A stretch of 64,000 nt of DNA, from NCBI RefSeq assembly GCF_000699445.3, contig NC_067201.1, positions 15,555,501 through 15,619,500 on the forward strand, read 5' to 3'. A model generated the notes under the pieces. The model ran no database searches, was not told the origin of the DNA, and was given only the letters and a program-made list of their open reading frames with translations. The translations under genes were made by a program, and so were the position numbers. Positions within the stretch are counted from its first letter, which is position 1. Each line of letters begins with the position of its first letter. This DNA comes from Schistosoma haematobium (lineage: Eukaryota; Platyhelminthes; Trematoda; Strigeidida; Schistosomatidae). Positions 37,701 through 48,620 of this stretch are shown here, in pieces.

Positions 37701-40700
37701 GTGACAGTTAGATTTGCGAGCGAATAAAATCACAACAGACATACCTAAGACTATAAAGGTTTATTTCTTTATTTTTCGATTAATAGAGTAATAGTCAATG
37801 TAGTATATCCATTTGAAATGAGTTTTAATATCAGTTATAGTATCCTCTATTCTCTGTCTAAACACAAATGTCTTGTTATTGCTCAATTGTAGTATTTCTA
37901 ATAGTACTTAGTCTTTGTGTAGTTATACCTGCCTTTTATAAACAAATCAGTTTGATCAATATAGATTTGATTTATCTTCGGGAAACACATAGATGAGTGT
38001 TAGATAATGTGAAACAGAACTACGTGGAAGCAGATTTAAACGTGTATTCTATCAAAGGATTAATTATTGTCTTATATTTTAGCGAGAAACCATTAACATA
38101 TTTATGAATGTCGTCTTGAGTGGATTGAGGTAAATATATATTCAAACTAATCAATAAATGTCCCTAGGTATCCTAATTTCCTCTGAAAAGTAATATTGAG
38201 ACTGTTAAAGTCAGTCAACTGAAGATCTGACAGTTTTAGCCAGAAAACTATATTTTTCTGTAATCAACTGGAATCCTAATTAGTAAATTTTGGATGCAAA
38301 CTTCATTCATCTTATCGTTTGTTTATAGCCATTGAGTTCCCCCATAAAAGGCATTTAAGCGAATTATTAATCTGACAAGTAAAATCTAGTGGATGGGAAA
38401 CTTTATTGGTATAAGAACCACATAATTTATTATCAACTAGACTAAATCTTATGAGATTGATTTGTGAACATTTGTATTTACCTTTATCTAATTTTTCACT
38501 GAACTTTAAAATTAACTCTCATTGGTTGTAATATGGATTCAACAATACAGTTTAGGAGACGGTAGAAAAACACCACACATTCTTTACTTTTAATTCAAAA
38601 TTCATTTTAACTATGAATGGGATTTAGTATTAGTATCTTGAATAGATGAAATTTGCTAACTTTATTAAAGTGCAATCTTATATTTATCTACAAAGTTTCA
38701 AAAAGTGAATAGATCTAATACCATAATACATAGTTTAAATGTTTTGTTTTGTATTTTAGGTCCCATGTAAGGTATACGCTATAAAATAGTGAACATTTAG
38801 TATTCTCCATTCTGAAGTAAATACATGTTTCTGAGTAATTAATTGTGTTGATGAGATTTAAAGATAACAGTCAGTTAGTAATGCGTTGATATAAGTAGAA
38901 AAGGTAATTTGGAAAAATTAAGTTATTCTGACTTCTACAACTGTATCGTAGATGAAAAAAGGATACTTATTAATTTTTCTTCTAATGAGTATGCGATTAT
39001 GAGTATAAAAGGAATTCAATGAAGTAAAATAAGCTGTCCTCTTTTTGGCAAACCTAAACAATACTTCAGAATTACAAACTGTATTCACAACAAGTTCAGT
39101 TTTACTGCTGAAATGCTGACTTCTATTTGACGTTTTAGGAAGTGCATTAGTATCCAGCGGTACAATTTTTCATCTCTTACAACAAGACGTCTGAGCTTAA
39201 TTCTGTGTAGATTTTTTAACTTCTTGTTTTAGACTTAGAAAGTGGTATATAACTAGAAATGAAGTTTTTCACAGGTTCTTAAGTGCTAAAATCACAAATA
39301 ACTTCAGTAAATTGATAAGATAATGGTAAGTGCAGATTTATTTCCATAAATATGTCAAGTTTGTGTAAAAACCATAAGTAATTTTCAAATATTTCCAGGC
39401 CACTTGTCTCTTTCGACGTGTATTAGCACTGTGTCTCAACGAAGATTCAGTCTCACCCGCTTTTATAGCTAGAAGTCTTGGAGTAGAGTATACCGTGGCT
39501 CGTGGATTATTTAATCGTTTAATCAAGGAGCAAGTTATTAAAGGAGCAGGACCGCGAAGGTAAGACGTTTTCTTAATGATAAGCTCACATAGAAACCAAA
39601 GGTTGAGATTTTTCGGAGTTTTGATGACACTTGAAAATATCCTCTACATTGCTCATCAGATATGCAACATATTAGGAGTATCCATAAAATCGGATAAGTA
39701 AATGTATGATTTATACACTAAACATTTGATCGGATTTGTTGTTAAATTATTCTCTCATCCTATCTGACCCATATTTATTCTGATCATTAATCTCACAATT
39801 TCATTTAACGTGTAAGCTTATTCAAGTTAACATTGCATATTAGTCACCTCAGCATTAACAATTTTATTTCACATGCCATACTTTTAGACAATGTATTTTG
39901 CCTTAGATCTGCCCAGTTTTTGAACTATTATTCTCAATATAATTGAAAAATTTGAAGAGAGTTTATTGAGAAGAATATTTTTCGTTCATATATTAGTCTG
40001 TGAATATGATGGGAATTTTTAGATAGATAAAATGTATCATTTGTGAAAAGAAAAGAGTCTGTGGTATACTGTAATATGAAATATTGGAATTATATTTTCA
40101 TTTATTACCACATTCATGAGACCTGTTCTTCATTCTAGAATATCATCATTATATATCAGCAGCTATCAGTTCAAATTAATAAATACCTGGTGAAATTAAG
40201 TAGTCAGAAAATTGGATCACCAAGTAAACCACACAGAAACTTCAAATACGGATATATCATAATAGTTCTTGAGTTAAACAGTAATAATCACTGTAGTTGA
40301 TTAATGTTTATTTGCTTTATTTCAGAGGTGAAAAGCTTGTTGAAAAAGAATATCTAGAAAATATTGTGTGTCCACGTTTTTTCTCTTGCATTAGTTTGCA
40401 CGATAAAACATCAGTGGTAAGTAATACTTGGTTAAATGAGCATTTTGGGAGTCAATTTTGTGACCAAGATAGACAATCCATAGTGTTTTGAAATGAAATA
40501 ACACAACAATATGTATTGTTTGTGTGTTCTAATACTTAATACAAAACTTCCATAGCAACATTTAATCAAGGTGTACTAGCCAACTTTTATCCAAATTTAG
40601 GATTTCTCAATTCCAGATTGGAATGAAACGGCTGACCAGCGTTCACTAATTTTCAGTGGTTGTCTGACCTATGTCAATCTGTAATGGAACACATCTTTAA

Positions 40701-43700
40701 ATCAAACAAATCTGGATCATTATTGATTACTTCCATTCAATCGTTTGGTTTTCGTTAAAATCACATAAACTAAACTTTGAATAATAAACAAGGAATATTT
40801 TCATAAATTTAGGTTTCCCTCAAATGTTAACGTCTCAAAATCTACTACAATTCGACGGACACCTGGGGTGAGTGTGCTATGAGTATACCTTTTTACTTTT
40901 TAAACACCAACTGAAAATAGTTCTAATTTCTGAAATGCATGTGAATACAAAACCAGTAACTAGTATGATCTTATAGAAATGAATTTACTGAAAAATCTGT
41001 GATGAACTGAATGAGTTCAGTTGTAAGAGAAAAATATTTATGTTACTTAAGTTCACCAAAATATCACGAAACTGCATTTGTCAGAAAGTATTCGACAGGT
41101 AAAATATATACATAAGCTGTAAAGGAAACTACTGACACCTCTGGATTTTAGTAATCAAGAATTTAAATGCGAAATTTTACAGGTAAAGGTTTCGTCACTT
41201 TATTCTTAAGCAATAAGATCTTAAACAGCAATTATTTTACATTGTTGCAAAGTACTTTATTAGACTACGTGCACTTTCAAATCAAGACTTTAGCATAGAA
41301 TAATTAACAGTTTTCAGAATGTTGTAGAGTACATCGTATCATTTAAATACTACTATTATAATTCTGAAAACATAAGCATTTATTGTGTTTAAAGATTTAG
41401 TTATTACTGTAAATTTTATTCCACAGAGAATCAGAATAAACTGACTAGCTTAAGGAACACTGAAGATTTAAACACTAAAAGAAGATATATCTGATTATAA
41501 GCATGAACTACAACCAAACCTTCTAGATCTACTGAGCAAATGTTTCCTTAATGTAGTTGTCAGTTTATCGTGTTAAACCAAATTTAACCTCTGTCGTTAA
41601 GTAAATTTTAATGTCTACTGAATCCAAATAATACTTAATGGTGACAGCCATCCACGCTTTTTCTGTTCGAGAATATTTTATTGTCGACGGCAGTATGTGT
41701 TAAACAACTTGTTGTTTCAGTCAGTGATGTGAGGATTAAAACCGTGTGATGGTTTAAATTAGTAACCCCAACTAGGTTGCAAGAATATTCAGTCGATGTG
41801 TCATGATTATGACTAATTCTATCACTCTTATCCAGTTGCCCGTCATCGCCAATCACTTAAGATCTCTTTCCGATGCAGCGAAATTATGAACGCTACAAAT
41901 TTTGTGCACGTTTTTTCACGCGCAGCTTAATTTGAAAAGAAACGCTAAAATGTAAGGAACGTCTTAATACCTCACCCCATATAACTAACATTCATTCTCT
42001 GATTTAGCTGTACACTGACACTGGCTAACAGTAGAATGAAGGTACATTTTCGACCTGTTCAGGAGCCGGTAACTAAATCTAAACACAACACATATCACAT
42101 CATACGCCAGGGTGTAGTTCTCTATGATTCTAAGTTTTATTACTAACATCCATCGGAGATTTTTACGTTCTATCCTATTACGACTCAGCTGCTCTTATTG
42201 CTTGGTATTCCTGGATACTTTACTTCACTAGACAAGTCCACAAATAAGAACATAGTCGAACAGGAACATAATCATATTCCAAACAAACAGGGTTGAATAG
42301 AAGTAGGAATCACAATAAGACGAACATTAGTGTATTTATAATTATACACAAGAAGATTGTAGTCTTCTCCAAGTATCCGCTAGCGCTAATTAGTTAAAAA
42401 ATTGCCAGTCAGCGTGCTCCAAACACAATCTTGCACAGAATATGCTTTAATCCAATCCATATTCCGCTAACACCTCTCTTTTGGGCCCATCTGTGCTTTC
42501 GGTTTATCCACTTGCTAGGCAATAAAGAAGGGGCACCAGAGACTGGCCTGTCCGTTTCTGGGGTTTTGATTTCAAAGGTGTCCAGCAGAACACCAAGAGG
42601 TATTTTATGGCGAGTCTCGTTGCTGGAGATCGAAGTTGCTCTTAGCTGGTAAGCTTGAAGCACCCAAAATTCTTAGCCTACTGACACTTACTGAACCAAA
42701 TCTCTTTTCTTTAACACGGTTTGACCAGCTATCTATGTAAGATGTGTGCTACGATAGTCCGTAGCAGGTACTTTTTGACCATACAGTGATCTGTGTATCA
42801 TGATATCGATCCGTTTTGTTGAGACCCAAGAGCTGGCATCGAAATGCTTCCGTATTTTTCTGCATACTAAAGCTTCTGCTGGAGACCCCGTTAATTGTCT
42901 GAGGGTTTTGCGTAAAACGATAGATGAGCAGGGACCTCTCTGAAATCTTTTCAGTGGTCCTTACATTTGGTTTTTGTAGAGCATTCTTAAATGTGCCAAC
43001 AAAGCGTTCGACATAGCCATTCGGTTGAGGATGGGATAAGGTGTTCAGACATGATTGACTTAGTTTTGCCGACAAAATTCCGAGATAGTAGACGTAAACT
43101 GTGTCCCATAGTCGCTAGCTATTACTTTTGGAACCCTAAAACGACTGAATAGTTGACGTAGTTATCTGACTGTGCAGCTTGCAGTTGGATGTTTCATAAA
43201 AAGAATTTCTGATCACTTGCTGTATTTAATAACTACCAAAATGTAAGTTTGTCCGTGAGGTAAACCAGCGCAGTCCAGTTGTATACACCGTCACATTGAC
43301 TGTGGTATTGGCCGTGATTGCAGCCCAGTTTACTGCCGTGCTTTATTTGCTAATGCGTATTTAATATACGAATGGGATAGCTGCTCCAGTTGGGTGTCTA
43401 AAAGTGGCCATTACACATAACGTCATGCTTGTGCCTTCCTCCAATTTATTTCGGGATGTCCTGCGTGAAAATGTTCAAGAACTGCTGGTTGCAGCTTCTT
43501 TGGGATGACACGTTCGGCAAATAGAAGGCAGTCACCAGTGATTGAGATTATCTGCGCCGAAGCTTTCTAGAGATTATCTTGAAGGGCTATCCTTCTAGAT
43601 GGAACTTATTAACTTCTTGCATAACTCGGTCTCGAAGAATTTCTTCTTTGACTTCATCTGACGACACTGGAGTGTTTCGAATGGCATTTACTAATACATT

Positions 43701-46254
43701 CCATACTTCTGGATCTACTTCTATGGAAGCAATGATCATGTCCTCTGATTCAGCGTGTTGAACTCCAATCAATCGAGGCAGAGCGTCGGCTTGACCGATA
43801 CTTGATATTGAAGTCATAGCTCAGAGGTATTGTCGCTCAGTGCTTTGATCTTTTAGCCGTATAAAAAGTATTTCTTTCTTTAAACTAAATATTGAAATTT
43901 ATGGTTTGTGGTCTGTCAGTAAAGTAAACATACAGCCATAGAGCATTTTATGGAATCGTTTAACAGCAAAAATTGTTGAAAAGGCTTTCTTTTCAACCTG
44001 GCAGTAGTTCCGCTCGGCTGATTTGAGTAATCTAGTAGCATAAGCAAACGTCTTCTCTGAGTTATCTAGAAACAGGTAAGATATCAGTGTCCCAACTCCA
44101 CGACTAGAGGGATCAGATGCAGCAACAATTCTCATGCGGGAATCGAAGTGTGTTGAGGGAAGCTTCGAGCTGAGCATGGATATGAACTTGTCAAAAGATG
44201 CTAGGAATTCTGCTGACCATTGCCAAAGTTTGTGTTTTGAAAGTAATTTATTCAAGAGACCTCACACTTGATGCATTTCAAGGAGAAATGAGTAATAATT
44301 AACTAGTGCCAGGAAGGATCTTAATGAAAAGACATCAGTCGGTGCAGGGATCTTCTGAATGGCTTCTATGCTGGCTGGATCCGGTCGGCTACCGTTCTTA
44401 TTGAAGACAAAATAAAGAGATTTCATCGAATGCATGAACAAGATACACTTTTTTTCAGGTAGTTGGAAACAATACTCCATCACGCGGCTAAGAATTTGAT
44501 TCAGTCGATCAGAAATTTCGCTCTCAGTTGAACCCATGATAACATCTAGATAAGCTGCTGTTCCAAGTATACCTGTTAACATCGCATCCATCATTTACTA
44601 AAGGATGGTAGGTGTGGTATGGACGCTAAGTGGTACGAGGGTATATTGAAATAACCTTTGATAAGTGTTGATGGTTAGAAGCTCTCTAAAATGATCATCT
44701 AATTCCACTTGCAGACAAACATAAGAAAAGTCTATTTTTGCAAAACATGTTCCACCACTTAACGAACAAGTCTTCAGGAACTGAAAACGGATACTAATAT
44801 ACATCCAGAGCAGCGTTTAAACCGGTTGATAAGTTGGTACATATGCGTATAGTTACGTCAGCGTTATTCCCTACGATAGGTGAGGCCCATGCACAGTAAT
44901 TGACTGCTTGGATTACACCAGCTTGTTGGAAACGACTAAAGTCCTGATCAACTAATTCAAGAGCAGCATATGGTACAGGACGTTTCGAACGAAAAATATG
45001 TTTAGTATCTGGTTTCATAGTGCAATGACTAAGGTTATTTCAAAAACAAGTGTAAATTTTCGCTTTAGCTTTTCTAGCAACCTTTCACATACTTTTGTAA
45101 CTATCGGAGTGTCCATTGATGTTAAAAACCATTACTCATGTATTCGGTCATTCCTTTTTAGAAACGCGCTCACGGTGCATCAAAGTCTGTATCAGAAAAG
45201 GAATACGATGAGGTACGTCTAAGATTCTGTCAACATAGCTACTTATGAAGCAAGTTGTATTAAGTCATCTATGGCAGCAAATCTCCTTATTTCGTAAATT
45301 AAAAGTGCTCAAGTTACCTAAACAGATCTTTCATACTAAGCGAATTCACTGAGCGTTCTTACGTTGAATTTTTCGCCAGGAGCAATCTCAAATTCTACAG
45401 CCGTGAATACTTAGTGAACAGCTGTTCCACGTTATTACCTTTTGAAACTCTACATCCACTAGACTATGAATATCATTTAGTAATTAGGATTTTCGAACAG
45501 ACTAAATTTATGATTGAATCAGACAGTTATACAAAGGTAAGACCAATTTCTTGCTGAAGGACTGGAAGAAGCAATATTACTTTTCCGTACTATTTGTAAT
45601 GATTTTGGATATACAAAGCTTTTTTAAGTAGCCATGCTAATTCCAACATTTTGAAATGTGCCAAGAATGATAGCGTAACGTAATAGAAGTATTATGCTTC
45701 GCAAACGCATATACTTAGAAACATTTAAAGACAGTAAGAGCTGGTACTATTGTGTAATATATACCTTTTTCAGAAACCAAGGTAATTTTCAATTTTGGTC
45801 AAACTGAGGAATATTAGGTGGCAAACTTAGAAGTGATAATGCGAAGAATCCCTCACTGATAACAAAGAGCTTTATTTTTTTTTACACTTTTCTTGTTAAT
45901 TCATATGTTTATTTGGGCCTAGATTCAAACTATTTTTAAGTAACTCTTGAACACTTCCTTTATATCAGTACTTAAGATTAATTAGGTAACGGGTGTCATT
46001 GTGAGAGAAATTCTGTAGAATATTGTGTGTATTTACCAAATAGGGTTATCCAGTGTCAATATTTATTTCGGGATTATGCACATTGTTATTTTAAATGTAT
46101 AGTCCAAATTATCTTATATTCCTAACAAGTTAAATGTTTTTGAAATTGTTGTCAGTTATTCAATCCCAGCCAAGATTCTAGAGCATCACCAACAATTAGT
46201 AAACGAAGAAAAATGGATATGGCGAACACACCCATAAGCGTATCCCGTCAATGA
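25753..46254 (+). CDS. HORMAD1: HORMA-PHD-winged-helix meiotic axis protein (Hop1/HORMAD family)
   Basis: Fifteen exons: 25753-25791, 25826-25970, 26004-26104, 26144-26450, 28970-29073, 29115-29125, 29160-29256, 30998-31129, 35669-35791, 36969-37037, 39399-39559, 40326-40416, 40601-40680, 40813-40867, 46156-46254. All join in phase to 1,614 nt (537 residues plus stop), with GT-AG introns throughout. The HORMA domain (about 20-245) shows ELQSLVFIKKLFAV, YFRDIFPESAF, YWLKGCFDAID, LPSELMITMKLQYYDE and ESYVPPGFK, closely matching animal HORMADs. A C4HC3 PHD finger (306-349) and a winged-helix region (354-430) follow, as in the chromatin-binding region of yeast Hop1. The C-terminus has SKRRKMD. 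HORMADs coat unsynapsed meiotic chromosome axes and promote double-strand breaks; activity here is inferred. Intron 14 could hide a further phase-0 exon. Confidence 0.88.
25792..26143 (+). other. Three micro-introns (34, 33 and 39 bp) in the HORMAD gene
   Basis: Introns at 25,792-25,825, 25,971-26,003 and 26,105-26,143 each start GT and end AG, the second with TTTTCAG. Without the first splice the frame never leaves the start exon usefully. Without the second, 11 extra residues interrupt an alignment that is otherwise gap-free against animal HORMADs. Without the third, a stop follows within about nine codons. The second intron is a multiple of three and has no stop, so its retention would give a longer HORMA domain. 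Confidence 0.85.
26451..28969 (+). other. HORMAD intron 4 (2.5 kb)
   Basis: No recognised transposon, RNA gene or other coding exon is seen in this intron. The short frames at 27,264-28,058 have no family resemblance. Confidence 0.5.
29074..29159 (+). other. 11-bp exon flanked by 41-bp and 34-bp introns
   Basis: Exon 6 (29,115-29,125) is GCTCACCACAG. The introns are 29,074-29,114 and 29,126-29,159. With this exon the protein reads LGNVKT-AHH-SIKMHIQT, matching the animal HORMAD segment of the form VGEVST-PFH-IFKVKVTT in length and character. Alternative splices I tried hit stops or broke this match. Confidence 0.8.
33952..34148 (-). repeat. Hammerhead SINE, reverse copy with tRNA head
   Basis: The minus strand reads a tRNA-like head (A box TGGTCTAGTGGTTAAG, B box GGGTTCGAGCC) followed by the hammerhead segment at 34,009-34,054 and the tail that ends at TTTCACAGG. 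In this copy the core reads CTGAGGG instead of CTGANGA, and stem III has a mismatch, so the ribozyme should be inactive. Family: Sm-alpha-type SINE with hammerhead, known from schistosomes. Confidence 0.8.
34155..34320 (+). repeat. Hammerhead SINE, forward copy lacking tRNA head
   Basis: The forward copy starts near TCGTGGATGC and runs through the hammerhead to AACTCTCCACAAAACCC. It lies head-to-head with the reverse copy, giving an inverted repeat of about 160 bases. The tail then continues into the full unit at 34,320-34,700. Confidence 0.8.
34171..34216 (+). ncRNA. Hammerhead ribozyme, best preserved copy
   Basis: All parts of a type I hammerhead are present: stem I GCACTG (34,171-34,176) pairs with CAGTGC (34,211-34,216); the core CTGAGGA (34,177-34,183) fits CUGANGA, since position 7 tolerates any base; stem II is GTCC with GGGC; GAAA at 34,199-34,202; stem III ACGG pairs with CCGT. 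The cleavage site base H17 is T here, where the sister copy has C. A U at H17 is permitted but usually slower. Cleavage is predicted after 34,210. Confidence 0.75.
34321..34700 (+). repeat. Hammerhead SINE, full forward unit
   Basis: A body segment (AGTTCTAGTGAGAAGCC...GGTTGAAGTTACAC) precedes the tRNA-like head (A box TGGTCTAATGG, degenerate B box GGGTTCCAAGC), the hammerhead and the tail ending AACTCTCCACAAAACCC. With the preceding copy it forms a dimer whose hammerheads are exactly 400 bp apart. Confidence 0.75.
34571..34616 (+). ncRNA. Hammerhead ribozyme, second forward copy
   Basis: The core CTGAGGA, GAAA, stem III ACGG/CCGT and the GTC cleavage triplet are intact. Stem I has one mismatch next to the core (GCACTA against CAGTGC) and stem II has one mismatch (GCCC against GGAC). 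Weak activity is possible. Confidence 0.65.
36969..40867 (+). other. Winged-helix and C-terminal helical region (exons 10-14)
   Basis: Exon 10 gives a short TDETIQNLGVEARK helix. Exon 11 gives RRVLALCLNEDSVSPAFIARSLGVEYTVARGLFNRLIKEQVIK, split here as RRVLALCLNEDSV, then FIARSLGVEY, then ARGLFNRLIKEQVI. This is a helix-turn-helix pattern with a following strand. Exons 12-14 continue with LVEKEYLENIV and DFSIPDWNETADQR. Placement right after the PHD matches the PHD-wHTH chromatin-binding region known in Hop1 relatives. Confidence 0.65.
40868..42400 (+). other. HORMAD intron 14, left part, unassigned
   Basis: No exon or repeat is recognised with confidence before the Gypsy fragment begins. A further small phase-0 exon cannot be excluded. 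Confidence 0.35.
42409..45120 (-). mobile_element. Gypsy-type LTR retrotransposon pol fragment in HORMAD intron 14
   Basis: In minus-strand order: RT (45,120-44,262) with KRPVPYAALELVDQDF, AWASPIV, and SRVMEYCFQLPEKKC; RNase H (44,255-43,899) with YCQVEKKAFSTIFAVKRF and TDHKP; a linker; and integrase (43,075-42,749) with HPQPNGYVERFVGTFK; then a C-terminal remnant at 42,663-42,409. The order RT-RNase H-integrase is that of Gypsy/Ty3. The RT active site reads AYLDVI, one Asp codon short of YLDD. Frames break at least five times. No gag, protease or LTRs are recognised. It lies antisense to the host gene. Confidence 0.8.
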
Positions 46255-46789
46255 AAATGCATTTACCGATGTCGTTTGTTATTGAATTGCGTTTATATTA
46301 CAATCAAATTTTACGGATAAAAATATAGAATTTACATAATGTTTTACAAACAAATATACATTTAATATGTAGAAATATTTTTTAAAGATAACAAACACAA
46401 TTATTTTCACTAGTTAGGCATAAAAAATACGAAGTTATTTTTCACGAGTTGACTAGCACAAGCTTTTCAGAAAACAGAGGTTAATGCTCGGTAGATAACG
46501 GAATACAATAAATCTACTTAGGTAATTCGGCGAAACTTTACAACTAATTAAAAAACTACAATTTGTGAACTGCAGCAGCTTTTGTTTGCCACAAAGTTTT
46601 TATGCTTATCATATCTCGGATAGGTGTACCCAGATTACGCTGTGAAATGAGACCAAATGATCCAGGCTCAGTCATTCACCTTAATAATTATGTAATAATT
46701 CACTTGCCAAGTGCAAAGTTATGCGCTCACCTTTGTGTCAGACTGTTTTTGTGAGAACTAGTGATGCTACCTAGCATCCATAGCGAAGT
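46255..46789 (+). other. 3' flank of the HORMAD gene
   Basis: The 3' UTR should lie here. I see an ATTAAA variant poly(A) signal near 46,549 but no canonical AATAAA close to the stop. Confidence 0.3.
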
Positions 46790-47357
46790 ATTTATTTATT
46801 TATTTGAACACATAAATATTAGTACAAAGGGGCACCGAATACATATGCGCCACACAAGTCACTTAATTTGCGTGTGTGATACTGCACGGGTGCCCAGACC
46901 GAAGCGCGTGGTTTTTTTGGAGGGCCATACCCAAAGGCTTCGACCTGAAGGTCTGATAGACAACTCAGTTGAGCAATGTCAAGAGATGCATTCACATGGT
47001 AGCCGGTGACCAATAACTGGTTCGTACGACATTTGTTCCCTAAGGATCCCAGAGTTCATGTGTACTATTGGTTTGGAGTCAGCGTTTTCCAATTCCCCTA
47101 TGTGGATCTTCCATATCCACCAACCCAGTTAAAGCGTCGGACATTCGCTTTTCGGCTTCTCGATTTCGTAAACAACTAATGCCACGAGAAGGCAGTGAGT
47201 AGGACTTTCCCGACAGTGGCTGTATACTCGTGGACATGTGAGTATTTTGAGAGGGAGAGCTGACTCTCTACACCTTCGGCGGAAGTAGTTACAGCAAGAT
47301 TCATAATTATGACCTACTGGTTGAAGAGCGACTGCTTTAACTACTGAGCTAGAACTT
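46790..47357 (-). repeat. tRNA-derived SINE family S2, full copy
   Basis: The minus strand starts with a tRNA-like head, TTCTAGCTCAGTAGTTAAAG (A box), with a degenerate B box about 40 bases on. A GC-richer body follows, and it ends in an AAATA-repeat tail at 46,790-46,803. Partial copies occur at 53,212-53,575 (same strand) and 57,315-57,475 (opposite strand). Confidence 0.65.
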
Positions 47358-48460
47358 AATTTAGCTATAATTTATAACTTCCGCGATAGCACTGTCGGCT
47401 CAATAGGAAGGAATTGAAAATCAAATATTTGGAACTTTCATCTTCATATTTATCCTTGATGTCACGCAAACGCAGCAGCACAAAGTATCCAGAATCTACA
47501 TGTGACAAGAATCTTTTCAAACAAAACACAAACCAGTTATCTTTTGTAAGCTAAGAAGTTAAAGTAACCAACCAAGTCTCCGAAATAATCGTTTAAATGA
47601 TCTCTATATACTGAAACGTGACTGTAGATACATTTGACATGGGTTACGGTCCACGATTGATATTTCAAATACTGTTCTTCATAAAATGTTTGGAAGATTA
47701 TAGATTCAAGACAAAGTCTCGTTAAACAAGTTGAATACACTGAAACTATTACAACTAAAATATAGTACTATCGAAATTTCAATCGACTTCATTGTGTTAT
47801 TTTCTTCATGAGTTACTTTCACTCTGTGATTGCGCGTCATTCCAAAGCAACCATAAAACTTCGCTCATTGAAATCATAATCTGTGAGGGAGCTTTCGTTT
47901 ATTATTTTTTTCCAACAGCAGAACGAGTGATTGAAATTACTAAACTAACGCCTTAACAAGCCTTTGAGGGATGTTTAACAACGGGTAAAAATAAGAAGGA
48001 TTACACTTTGAAGGTGAAATCATGAATTGGTAATTGCAAAACATTTTGGAACATGAATGTACACGATATTATAGCGAAAGGTTTACAAGTCAGGATATTA
48101 TACAGTTTATAAATGAAACTTTTAGAACATTAAATATGAAAATGAGGTTTTGTAATCTTTCTTATTCAGATTATCCGAATCGTGATCGACGCATCGAATA
48201 AATATGAGGTGAATATAGATGTTTTAAATCATTCCTACAAAAAAGCGGTAAAAAATTACATAAATCGCCGAATGACTGAATAATTCAGTAGAACAGATCG
48301 CAACAAGATAAAAGTATCTGATAGTTAGCACTTATGTATGGACACAATCATGAGATTCAAATTTATGCTTGAATAAAACTTAGTATACATGTGAAGAAGA
48401 AATAGGTAGTTACCGATTGTTAAATAGTTTCATTATCACACGTCGAATATAGTAAAGTCA
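47358..48460. other. Unassigned AT-rich DNA
   Basis: No gene, RNA or repeat family is recognised. Confidence 0.3.
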
Positions 48461-48469
48461 TTTATGGAA

Positions 48470-48620
48470 CATTACGTCAGTTGCGAGTGCTATTAAAGGT
48501 ATGAGGGCGGTCATCGCTTCCCAGCTGCCTACACTATGGAAAAATACTTTTCTTTAATGTACCTGGAAAGGGGCTAGGTTGGTAGTGATCTTGGCGATCT
48601 CAGGGTTAAAGGAATGATAC
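48470..48620 (+). repeat. Fragment of the 0.7-kb repeat (RTE-like tail)
   Basis: This block aligns with 710-845: both have a TTCCCAGCTGCC / TTCCCGGTTGCC word, an ACA-T-TGG-A word, GTACCTGGAAAGG / GTACCTGAAAAGG and GTGATCTTGG / GTGATCTTAG. Confidence 0.5.

Noticed and set aside
40297..40491. 64-codon frame starting upstream of HORMAD exon 12
   Set aside because: The upstream part is intron that happens to stay open; the acceptor TTTCAG at 40,321-40,325 and phase define the exon.
42431..42652. 73-codon plus frame in HORMAD intron 14
   Set aside because: It is the shadow of the Gypsy C-terminal remnant on the other strand.
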